A DNA stretch of 42,769 bases, taken from contig JAOTVA010000015.1 in assembly GCA_029863645.1 (NCBI GenBank), positions 1 to 42,769 of the forward strand, in the 5' to 3' direction. The notes beneath the pieces were generated by a model that was not told where the DNA came from, ran no database searches, and worked only from the letters and a program-made list of their open reading frames with translations. The stretch comes from Gemmatimonadota bacterium (GTDB taxonomy: Bacteria > Gemmatimonadota > Gemmatimonadetes > Longimicrobiales > Gaopeijiaceae). The translations under genes were made by a program, and so were the position numbers. This document shows, one piece after another, positions 34,482 through 41,482 of this stretch; positions within the stretch are counted from its first letter, which is position 1, and every line of letters begins with the position of its first letter.

Positions 34482-34868
34482 TCAGGCGATGTGCTCCGCG
34501 TAACCGTCGGCGCGAAGTAGACCCTCCAGGTCGTCGGGATTCGCCAGCTTCAGGCGAATCATCCAGCCCGATCCGTACGGATCGGAGTTCACGAGAGACG
34601 GATCGTCGTCCAGCTCGGCATTCACGTCGACGACCTCGCCCTTGAGCGGGCAGTAGAGGTCGCTCACGGCCTTCACGGCCTCGATCGTGCCGAAGACCTC
34701 CATCTGCATGAGCGTCACGCCCGTGTCGGGAAGCTCCACGAAGACCACGTCCCCTAGCTCGCCCTGAGCGTAGTCCGTGATCCCGACCAGGAAGACACCG
34801 TCTTCGTCCGTGGCCTTCAGGTACTCGTGCTCTTCAGTGTAGTACAGGTCGGTCGGCAGATCGGACAT
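34482..34868 (-). CDS. gcvH: Glycine cleavage system H protein
   Basis: 128 aa, normal size. Lipoyl lysine Lys66 in [14 protein letters not shown], preceded by [10 protein letters not shown] and [20 protein letters not shown]. Carries the lipoyl arm that shuttles the aminomethyl group between P, T and L proteins, and in LipM-dependent organisms it is also the first octanoyl acceptor. Divergent from the acyl-CoA dehydrogenase gene; the 137-base intergenic region is too short and lacks the tandem structure for a glycine riboswitch. Confidence 0.97.
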   Translation of the reverse strand: MSDLPTDLYYTEEHEYLKATDEDGVFLVGITDYAQGELGDVVFVELPDTGVTLMQMEVFGTIEAVKAVSDLYCPLKGEVVDVNAELDDDPSLVNSDPYGSGWMIRLKLANPDDLEGLLRADGYAEHIA

Positions 34869-34933
34869 CCGGCTTCTCTCGGGGTGCTGAAAGGCACGGT
34901 GGTGAGTCGGAGCGCCATGAGCATGACGGGGTT

Positions 34934-34948
34934 TTGAGCTTCGGTCAA
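34934..34948. promoter_or_regulatory. Short dyad in the gcvH / acyl-CoA dehydrogenase intergenic region
   Basis: TTGA-N7-TCAA within GGTTTTGAGCTTCGGTCAACC. On the plus strand TTGAGC (34934-34939) and TATTTT (34955-34960) could be a weak promoter with a 15-base spacer, in which case the dyad would cover the -35 region. Purely a sequence observation. Confidence 0.25.
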
Positions 34949-35005
34949 CCCTCGTATTTTGGCGGCTGTTTAGGCCCCCCGGAGGTGTGGTTTTAGCTTT
35001 CTATC

Positions 35006-36172
35006 ATGACACTCAACCTCACCGACGCCCGCCCCGCCCTGACGAGCCTTACGGAACAGGAGCGCATGTTCCAGGAGGCGACCCGCGACTTCGCCGAGAC
35101 CGAGGTCGCGCCCAAGGTGATGGACATGGACCGGGCACAGGCGATCGATCCGGACATCATCCGACAGCTTTTCGAGTTAGGGCTCATGGGCGTCGAGGTG
35201 CCGGAGCACTACGGCGGAGCCGGCGCCGACTTCTTCGCGTCGGTCCTCATCGTGGAGGAGCTCTCCAGAGTCGATCCGTCGGTCGCGGTCCTTGCTGACG
35301 TACAGAACACGCTGGTCGTCAACGCGCTGCTTCGCTGGGCCACCCAGGATCAGCTCGCGAGGCACCTTCCACGCCTCGCATCGGATATGATCGGCTCGTA
35401 TGCGCTCTCGGAGGTAGGCAGCGGCTCAGATGCGTTCGCGCTCCGTTGCATGGCGCGGTCCGAGGGGGACGACTGGGTGCTCGACGGTCGAAAGATGTGG
35501 ATCACCAACGCGGCAGAGGCCGGGCTCTTCATCGTGTTCGCCACGGTCGACCCGGACGCGGGATACCGCGGTATCACGGCATTCCTTGTGGACCGAGATG
35601 CCGAGGGCTTCTCGGTCGGGAAGAAGGAGGACAAGCTCGGCATTCGGGCGTCCTCAACCTGCGAGCTCATCCTCGACGGAGTGCGCGTGAGCGGCGATGA
35701 GGTGCTCGGCGAGGTCGGCCACGGCTACAAGGTCGCCATCGAGACGCTCAACGAGGGGCGAATCGGGATCGGGGCGCAGATGCTCGGGCTCGCGCAGGGC
35801 GCGTTCGACCATACGGTGCGCTACGTGCAAGAGCGCGAACAGTTCGGACGCACCATCGGATCGTTCCAGGCGGTGCAGTTCGAGCTCGCCGAAATGGCTA
35901 CCGAGATCGAGGCCGCGAGACTGCTGGTGTACAACGCCGCGCGGCTCAAGAAGGCGGGCGAGTCCTTCGCGGTGAAGGGCGCCATGGCAAAGCTCTTTGC
36001 TTCCGAGATGGCCCAAAGGGTGGCGTCTCGGTGTATCGATCTCCATGGTGGGTACGGATTCACCACGGAGTATCCGGTGGAAAAGCTCTATCGGGACGCC
36101 AAGATCGGAACGATCTACGAAGGCACGTCGAACATGCAGAAACAGACGATTGCCAAGGTGCTGATGAGATGA
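35006..36172 (+). CDS. Acyl-CoA dehydrogenase
   Basis: 388 aa, normal length for the soluble tetrameric flavoprotein family. SYALSEVGSGSDAFAL and WITNAAEAGLFIVFA are the FAD/substrate loops, RIGIGAQMLGLAQGAFDHTVRYVQEREQFGRTIGSFQ is the C-terminal helical domain, and YEGTSNMQKQTIAK holds the catalytic Glu of short/medium/branched-chain enzymes. Oxidises acyl-CoA to trans-2-enoyl-CoA, passing electrons to ETF. It may act on branched-chain acyl-CoA esters, given mmsA elsewhere in the window; that is inference. tatA begins within its stop codon (ATGA). GGAGG lies about 21 bases before the ATG, farther than usual. Confidence 0.95.
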   Translation: MTLNLTDARPALTSLTEQERMFQEATRDFAETEVAPKVMDMDRAQAIDPDIIRQLFELGLMGVEVPEHYGGAGADFFASVLIVEELSRVDPSVAVLADVQNTLVVNALLRWATQDQLARHLPRLASDMIGSYALSEVGSGSDAFALRCMARSEGDDWVLDGRKMWITNAAEAGLFIVFATVDPDAGYRGITAFLVDRDAEGFSVGKKEDKLGIRASSTCELILDGVRVSGDEVLGEVGHGYKVAIETLNEGRIGIGAQMLGLAQGAFDHTVRYVQEREQFGRTIGSFQAVQFELAEMATEIEAARLLVYNAARLKKAGESFAVKGAMAKLFASEMAQRVASRCIDLHGGYGFTTEYPVEKLYRDAKIGTIYEGTSNMQKQTIAKVLMR

Positions 36173-36363
36173 GCCATTCGATGACCTCCCTCGCCCTGAT
36201 CACGTTCGGCATCTGGGAGATGCTGCTGGTCCTGGGTGTGCTGATGCTCCTCTTCGGCGCCAAGAAGCTCCCGATGCTCGCACGTGGCCTCGGCCATGGC
36301 ATCCGGAACTTCAAGGGCGAGTTGAAGGCACCGGACGAGTCAGAGGGCGAAGAACGCGACTGA
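36169..36363 (+). CDS. tatA: Sec-independent translocase subunit TatA
   Basis: 64 aa. One N-terminal membrane helix (IWEMLLVLGVLMLLFG), the FGAKKLPMLARGLGHGIRNFK hinge plus amphipathic helix, and an acidic tail (APDESEGEERD). This is the TatA/E pattern; TatB would be longer. Forms the pore for folded, twin-arginine proteins. The ATG overlaps the acyl-CoA dehydrogenase stop (ATGA). No tatC is in the window. Confidence 0.93.
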   Translation: MSHSMTSLALITFGIWEMLLVLGVLMLLFGAKKLPMLARGLGHGIRNFKGELKAPDESEGEERD

Positions 36364-36379
36364 CGGCCGGGCGCACAGC

Positions 36380-37144
36380 GTGAGTGACGTGGCACCCAAG
36401 CCCGACGATCTCCTGTCCCGAATCGTCGTCGTCCTCGATCACCCCAAGGATCTCGTCAACATCGCGGGGACCGTCCGCGTGATGATGAACTTCGGCCTGT
36501 CACGGCTGCGGCTCGTCCAGCCCGACGTGTTCGACACGTACCGCATCGGTGGCATCGCTCACCGGAGCGGGGAACTCACCGAGTCGGCGACGTTGCACGA
36601 GACGCTCGATGAGGCACTGGCCGACGCGACGTTCATCGTCGGCACGACCGCGCGCCCGAGGACCGCAGGACGCGCGTATGTGCGACCCCGCGAGGCTGCC
36701 GAGCAGATCGCGCGGCGGGCAGCGGAGGGGCCCGTGGCGATCCTCCTGGGCCGCGAAGACCGCGGGCTCACCAATGAGGACCTCGACAGATGTCACGCCG
36801 TCACCATTATTCCCACCGCCGAGTTCTCCAGCCTCAACCTCGCGCAGGCGTGCCTCGTGCTGGCGTACGAAGTCTTCCTCGCGGTCGGCGGCGGGCAGGA
36901 GGAACTCCCGAAGGGTCGGCGCGCCACGCGGCCGCCGACACAGGAAGAGCTGGAGGAGACGTTCGCCGCGCTGGCGGATGGCCTCGAGCGAATCGACTTC
37001 TACAAGGCGCGTAAGCCCGAGTCTGTGATACGGACCCTGCGCACCATCGTAGCTCGTGCCGAGCCCGATCTGCGCGAGGCCAAACTGCTCGCAGCGATCG
37101 GGTATGAGATCCGACACCATATCGATAGAATATCTCAACCTTGA
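36380..37144 (+). CDS. SpoU-family RNA 2'-O-methyltransferase, TrmJ-like
   Basis: 254 aa. SPOUT knot motifs: VLDHPKDLVNIAGTVRVMMNFG at the N-terminus, ILLGREDRGLTNEDLDRC (motif 2) and FSSLNLAQACLVLAYEV (motif 3), with a C-terminal alpha-helical extension (EELEETFAALADGLERIDFY) like that of TrmJ, which methylates position 32 of tRNAs. The exact tRNA target cannot be read from sequence. GTG start at 36380, 16 bases after tatA, so probably one operon with the acyl-CoA dehydrogenase and tatA genes. Confidence 0.88.
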   Translation: MSDVAPKPDDLLSRIVVVLDHPKDLVNIAGTVRVMMNFGLSRLRLVQPDVFDTYRIGGIAHRSGELTESATLHETLDEALADATFIVGTTARPRTAGRAYVRPREAAEQIARRAAEGPVAILLGREDRGLTNEDLDRCHAVTIIPTAEFSSLNLAQACLVLAYEVFLAVGGGQEELPKGRRATRPPTQEELEETFAALADGLERIDFYKARKPESVIRTLRTIVARAEPDLREAKLLAAIGYEIRHHIDRISQP

Positions 37145-37166
37145 AGCGCCTGGCGTGACGCATAAG

Positions 37167-37201
37167 GCATGTTGTCGGCGGTTCCATTAGTTCGCATGTT
37201 G
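37167..37201. repeat. Eight-base direct repeat upstream of the GGDEF gene
   Basis: GCATGTTG at 37167-37174 and 37194-37201 (27 bases apart, start to start); the second copy runs into a GTTGG-C-CCAAC dyad (37198-37208). The 95-base gap between the trmJ-like and GGDEF genes holds no obvious terminator, so this may be promoter/operator sequence. Confidence 0.3.
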
Positions 37202-37239
37202 GCCCAACCACGCGTCGCCCCGCATCCGAAACTCCGCCG

Positions 37240-38757
37240 ATGTCCGGTCCCGATAAAAGCAAAGAGCGCCCCGGCGACGCCGAGCGGTATCGCGTCCTAT
37301 TGGAGATCGGGCGCAAGCTCGCGGCGACGCTAAGTCAGGATGAGCTCTACGAGGCCATCTACGCTGAGACAGCTCGCGCCGTGGAGGCGTCCGGCTTCTA
37401 CATCGCCCTGCACGACCAGAGCCGCGACCTCGCTCGCGTGGTCTTCTACGCCGACCATGGGGACGCGCAGAGGGTCGATGTGTCGTACCGGGGGTCGGAC
37501 TCGGAGGTCATTCGGGGCCAGAAGGCGACGATGCACAACGACGACCTCGGCGATCGACCGCTGTTCGTCCTGGGCGATGAGGACAATGTTGCCGTCGCTG
37601 CTCTCACGGCCCCGCTGATTCACCACGGGAAGGTCCTGGGAGTGATCAGCGCGCAGAGCTACGAGCCCGGCGTGTACACCGAGGACGATCTCGAACTCTT
37701 CGAGGGCATCGCGGACATGGCCGCCGTAGCGATCGAGAATGCGCTGCAGTTCGCCGAGCTCGAGCGAAGACGGCGCGAGGCCGAACAGATCGAGGAGATC
37801 GGCCGGGCGCTGACGAGCGAGCTCGACCCGGAGCTCGTGCTCGATAAAGTCGTCGAGGCCGCCCTCGAGGTGCTGGGCGTTGATGGCGCTTCCGTATGGC
37901 TGACCGATGGAGAAGGTGGGCTCGTGTGTCACGTCGCCGAGTCGGGGGGCGAGGTGAGGCTGCCTGTGGGGCTTGAGTGGGACATCGCCGGGGAGCTCGG
38001 ACGCATTCTCGTGGATGAGAGAAAGCCCATCGTCCTGGACGACTTGGCGACGAGTGATCTCGTGCCGGACAATATGAAGGAGCACCTCTCGGGCGGCTCA
38101 GCCATCGGGGTCCCGATCGAGATGAACAACCAGGTCGCCGGCGTGTTGACCGCCGGGAGCAGGACGCCCAGGCGCTTCGACAAGTACGACACATCAGTGC
38201 TCCTGCGCTTGGCCCGGCAGAGCTCCGTCGCGCTGGAGAATGCTCGGCTGCACGCCAGCCTGCATGCGCTCTCCATCACGGATCCGTTGACGCAGCTCCC
38301 CAACCGTCGGCGACTGCAGATCCATCTCGACCACGAGGTCGCGGCAGCGCGCCGCGGGAGGGCGCTGGCCCTTGCAGTTTTCGACATCGACAACTTCAAG
38401 CACTACAACGACACCTTCGGCCACGTGGCAGGAGACGAGATCCTGAAAGCGTTCGCAGACATTCTCCTGCAGGAGAATCGGGCGATGAACCTCGTGGCCC
38501 GGTACGGAGGTGACGAGTTCGTCACCGCGCTGACCGACACGACCGCCGACGGAGTGCGGGCTTTCGTCGTTCGCGTGACCGACCGGGTCAACTCGGACGA
38601 AACCCTAGCCAAGTTCGGGATCAGCGTGAGCGCGGGCACCGCCCAATTCGACCCCGACAAGATGGCCACCGTCAACGACCTGCTGCGCGCGGCTGACGCC
38701 GACATGTACGCAAGAAAGGCCAAGCGAGGGCCGTCTCGCAGGACGGCAGCCCATTAG
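37240..38757 (+). CDS. GAF-GAF-GGDEF diguanylate cyclase
   Basis: 505 aa, no membrane segment. Two GAF-type sensor domains (about residues 15-175 and 185-335), then GGDEF about 340-500 starting at SITDPLTQLPNRRRL. The active-site loop is intact (RYGGDEF, 423-427) with FDIDNFKHYNDTFGHVAGDE upstream, so c-di-GMP synthesis is expected. The product-inhibition site RxxD five residues before GGDEF reads R414-A-M-N417: the Asp is replaced by Asn, so feedback inhibition may be weakened. The stop TAG (38755-38757) overlaps the probable start of the HisN-like gene. Ligands of the GAF domains are unknown. Confidence 0.93.
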   Translation: MSGPDKSKERPGDAERYRVLLEIGRKLAATLSQDELYEAIYAETARAVEASGFYIALHDQSRDLARVVFYADHGDAQRVDVSYRGSDSEVIRGQKATMHNDDLGDRPLFVLGDEDNVAVAALTAPLIHHGKVLGVISAQSYEPGVYTEDDLELFEGIADMAAVAIENALQFAELERRRREAEQIEEIGRALTSELDPELVLDKVVEAALEVLGVDGASVWLTDGEGGLVCHVAESGGEVRLPVGLEWDIAGELGRILVDERKPIVLDDLATSDLVPDNMKEHLSGGSAIGVPIEMNNQVAGVLTAGSRTPRRFDKYDTSVLLRLARQSSVALENARLHASLHALSITDPLTQLPNRRRLQIHLDHEVAAARRGRALALAVFDIDNFKHYNDTFGHVAGDEILKAFADILLQENRAMNLVARYGGDEFVTALTDTTADGVRAFVVRVTDRVNSDETLAKFGISVSAGTAQFDPDKMATVNDLLRAADADMYARKAKRGPSRRTAAH

Positions 38758-39529
38758 CGCCGAGGCCAGCGAGGTCAAGGAGCTCCTCGACTTCGCGACC
38801 GAGCTCGCGCTGGAAGCCGGAGACCACACGCTCAAGTACTTCGGCGGCTTGGTCGATGCGGAGTCCAAGGGTGACGGGACCCCAGTCACCATCGCCGACC
38901 GAGAGGCCGAACAGCTGATTCGGGCGCGGGTCGAGGCTCGGTTCCCAGAGCACGCCGTGTTGGGCGAAGAGTACGGCGAGTCCAACGAGGGCGCGCGCGT
39001 GCGCTGGATCCTCGACCCCATCGACGGGACGAAGTCCTTCATGCACGGCGTGCCGCTCTACGGGGTGCTGATTGGAATCGAGATCGAAGAGGAGTCTGCC
39101 GTGGGCGTGGTCAACTTTCCGCCGCTGAAGGAGATCGTGGCGGCGGGGCGCGGACTCGGGTGCACCTGGAATGGGAAGCCGTGCCGGGTTTCTACGGTTT
39201 CGCGGCTCGAGGATGCGGTGATCTGCACCACCGACGTCGAGCGGTTGCTATCGCGGCCTATGGGGCCGGGGTGGCGCAGGATTCAGCAGCGGGCGGCTTT
39301 CTCGCGGACCTGGGGGGATTGTTACGGGCACGCGCTGGTGGCGACCGGGAGGATCGAAGCTCAAGTCGACCCGGTCATGGCTTCTTGGGATGCAGGGCCG
39401 TTTCTGACGATTGCTACGGAGGCGGGCGGGGCTTTTACGACCTTAGGCGGTCAGGCAACCGTGCACGGGGGGTCCGGCGTGAGCAGCAATGGGTTGCTGC
39501 ACGCGGAGGTGTTGGGGGAGCTGGGCTAG
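38753..39529 (+). CDS. Inositol-monophosphatase-family phosphatase, histidinol-phosphatase (HisN)-like
   Basis: 258 aa if started at 38753. Metal-site motifs: GEEYGES (Glu72), WILDPIDGTKSF (Asp88, Asp91) and SWDAGPFLTIATEAGG (Asp213). The GTKSFMHGVPLYGVLIG context matches the HisN-type branch, which removes phosphate from histidinol phosphate, more than the inositol branch. The first canonical start in frame is TTG at 38849, but family similarity (LLDFATELALEAGDHTLKYF) extends upstream of it and no ATG, GTG or TTG exists there. An ATT at 38753, overlapping the GGDEF stop as ATTAG and with AGGA nine bases upstream, restores normal length; CTG at 38810 is another option. The stop is shared with the convergent exporter gene. 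Confidence 0.85.
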   Translation: MSAEASEVKELLDFATELALEAGDHTLKYFGGLVDAESKGDGTPVTIADREAEQLIRARVEARFPEHAVLGEEYGESNEGARVRWILDPIDGTKSFMHGVPLYGVLIGIEIEEESAVGVVNFPPLKEIVAAGRGLGCTWNGKPCRVSTVSRLEDAVICTTDVERLLSRPMGPGWRRIQQRAAFSRTWGDCYGHALVATGRIEAQVDPVMASWDAGPFLTIATEAGGAFTTLGGQATVHGGSGVSSNGLLHAEVLGELG

Positions 39530-40305
39530 CGGATTAGGAGGATGATCACCGCCGTGAGAGAGCCTGCGATGCCAGCAACGATGCCTAGATTGTTGAGGAA
39601 AGCGCCTCCCGGAGTCTCCGCCGGTACTACAATCTGATCGCCCGCTTGTAGGTTGAGCTGATCCAGGGTGAGCCCCTGGCGAATCGCCTCTTGTAAGAGC
39701 TCGCCGTCCATGAAGGGCTGCGATCCTCGGTCAATATGGATCTCGTCCATGCTCGCCTGCGCCGTCGGGCCGCCTGCCACCATTAGTGCCTCCCCAACTA
39801 GCATCTCCGCCGGCATCGTATAGAAGCCCGGCGACCCGACCGAGCCCTGAACTGAAAGCCGCATTAGGCCGTTCGCGCGTACGATTGGATCGCGAATGAA
39901 GCGCCCCAACTCCCTGGCGAGGTGCGCGCTGACCTCGGAGCGCAGGACACCGAAGAGCGAGATCTCGCCGAACAGCGGGAGGGCGATCATCGGTCCGGGC
40001 TGGACCGCAACCGTGTCCGGGAGATCCGCTTCGCCCTGGACGAACAGCACAATGCGGTCGCCTACGCGGAAGTCCCCGTTCGTCAGGCGACCGCGGATAA
40101 GATCAGCGTCCGTGCGGACCATTCGCTTGACGCTCTCGGAGTACGCGGGCGACGCCAGCGCTTGCGCGTACTCCTGGAGTAGTCGCTCCAGATCAGCACG
40201 GGTGCGAACTGAGCTGCCTGGGTCCGAGTTCGTCAAGACTTGGGCCTCGATGGCCTCCGTCGAGAGGGCCAACATCAGAACTAGTATGAACGAGCAATAT
40301 CGCAT
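39526..40305 (-). CDS. Polysaccharide biosynthesis/export protein (Wza-like, SLBB domain)
   Basis: 259 aa. Signal peptide ending near AIEAQ (residue 22). Poly_export domain about 75-150 (YRVGDRIV-type start FRVGDRIVLFVQGEADLP; VQPGPMIALPLFGEISLFG), then an SLBB beta-grasp about 150-230 (VQGSVGSPGFYTMPAEMLVGEALMVAGG; LNLQAGDQIVVP). A hydrophobic C-terminal helix (LNNLGIVAGIAGSLTAVIILLI) could be a membrane anchor or the barrel-forming helix of Wza. Function: outer-membrane/periplasmic conduit for capsule or exopolysaccharide. The stop codon overlaps the HisN-like stop (CTAG). Pairs functionally with the Wzc-like kinase at 41479. Confidence 0.88.
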   Translation of the reverse strand: MRYCSFILVLMLALSTEAIEAQVLTNSDPGSSVRTRADLERLLQEYAQALASPAYSESVKRMVRTDADLIRGRLTNGDFRVGDRIVLFVQGEADLPDTVAVQPGPMIALPLFGEISLFGVLRSEVSAHLARELGRFIRDPIVRANGLMRLSVQGSVGSPGFYTMPAEMLVGEALMVAGGPTAQASMDEIHIDRGSQPFMDGELLQEAIRQGLTLDQLNLQAGDQIVVPAETPGGAFLNNLGIVAGIAGSLTAVIILLIR

Positions 40306-40317
40306 AGTGGAGCGAAG

Positions 40318-40530
40318 TTAGGAGTTGTGAGCCCGCCCGTACAGCGGCTTCCAATGTCCAGAGGGCGCGGCTGATGCGCGGCGGGGTGCCGGAGGCACGC
40401 TCTTCTTGCCATCCGGGCGCCTTTGGACGTAGCGTGGCTTGCGATCGCAGACGTCTCGCTTGAAGCTTGCACGATTCTTGCGGTTGCTAGCCGATGAGGT
40501 CGAGAACCGGCCACGGAGCGGGTGCCGCAT
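40318..40530 (-). CDS. Possible small, very basic protein (uncertain)
   Basis: 70 aa from an ATG at 40530 preceded by AAGGTGAGG at six bases, a near-ideal ribosome-binding site, and ending 12 bases before the exporter start. The sequence is rich in Arg/Lys (NRKNRASFKRDVCDRKPRYV) with a Pro/Ala/Ser C-terminus. I do not recognise a family. It would be the first gene of a unit with the Wza-like exporter; it could also be a chance frame in a 253-base divergent region. Confidence 0.35.
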   Translation of the reverse strand: MRHPLRGRFSTSSASNRKNRASFKRDVCDRKPRYVQRRPDGKKSVPPAPRRASAAPSGHWKPLYGRAHNS

Positions 40531-40558
40531 TACCCGCCTCACCTTGAGTCCAGAACGC

Positions 40559-41482
40559 ATGGAACGTCCTTCTGACCTGACACCGCTCGTTCTGCTCGTG
40601 GACGACCAGGAGTGGACGTCGCGCTCCGTCGAGAGCATCCTACGGCCCAAAGGGCATGTGGTCCTAAAGGCGTATACCGGCCAACAAGCGCTCGATCTGG
40701 TGCAGAAGGTCAGTCCTGACGCGTTGATCGTCGATGTTCATCTACCGGATATCGATGGAGTCGACCTCGTACGCCAGCTTCGGGCATTGCCGAACATCCC
40801 CTCCATGACGCCCGTGCTGATGATCACCGGTGGGTCGGTAGGTCGGGCCGAGCGCCTGGAGGCGCTGGGGGCAGGGGCTTGGGACATCCTCACGCATCCC
40901 GTGGATCCGAACGAACTCATCCTCCGCATGGAGACGTTCGTGAGGGCCAAACAGGACGCCGACCGCGTCCGCGACGAGGGCCTCACGGATCCAGCGACCG
41001 GCTTCTACAACGCACGCGGGATCCTCAAACGTGCCAAGGAGATCGGAGCGGATGCGGTGCGGTCCGAACGGCCGATGACATGTGTCGCCTTCGGTCCCCA
41101 GTCGTTCCAAGCGACCGGGAAGAGCCTGGAGGCGCTCGTCGAGGCGATCAGCAAGAGCGTCGCGGCGGCCCTGCGCGTTGCAACCCGAACCTCTGATACG
41201 GTCGGACATCTGGGACCTGGCGAGTTCATCGTCGTCGCTCCTGGCACCGATGAGAAGGGTGCGGTACGGCTTGCCGATCGGGTACTCGAGGCCGTCGAGC
41301 ACGAGGCCAGCCGGGACGCCATGATAGACCCCGAGCTCGTCACGCAGATTCGGGCCGGCTTCTGTGCCGTCGAGGGCGACGCGCCCACGACACCCGAAGA
41401 CTTGTTGCTCAAGGCGACGATGGCGCTGCGCAAGGCGCAGGCGGACGACGGGAGCTTCCGGGTGCGGGCTTTCGAGGCCTAG
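40559..41482 (+). CDS. Response regulator with degenerate GGDEF domain
   Basis: 307 aa from the ATG at 40559. Receiver domain residues 10-130: acidic pair Asp15/Asp16, phosphorylation Asp59 (LIVDVHLPDIDG), Thr90, but the usual conserved Lys is His113 (THPVDP). Residues 140-300 follow the GGDEF fold (DPATGFYNARGILKRA; TSDTVGHLGPGEFIVVAPG) but the signature reads GPGEF at 219-223, so cyclase activity is unlikely; it may bind c-di-GMP or GTP as a sensor or only dimerise. A longer frame upstream lacks similarity. Convergent with the tyrosine kinase gene, stops overlapping as CTAG. Confidence 0.85.
   Translation: MERPSDLTPLVLLVDDQEWTSRSVESILRPKGHVVLKAYTGQQALDLVQKVSPDALIVDVHLPDIDGVDLVRQLRALPNIPSMTPVLMITGGSVGRAERLEALGAGAWDILTHPVDPNELILRMETFVRAKQDADRVRDEGLTDPATGFYNARGILKRAKEIGADAVRSERPMTCVAFGPQSFQATGKSLEALVEAISKSVAAALRVATRTSDTVGHLGPGEFIVVAPGTDEKGAVRLADRVLEAVEHEASRDAMIDPELVTQIRAGFCAVEGDAPTTPEDLLLKATMALRKAQADDGSFRVRAFEA

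Noticed and set aside
34869-35005. Glycine riboswitch upstream of gcvH
   Set aside because: The region is only 137 bases, shared with a divergent gene, and I see neither of the tandem glycine-aptamer cores.
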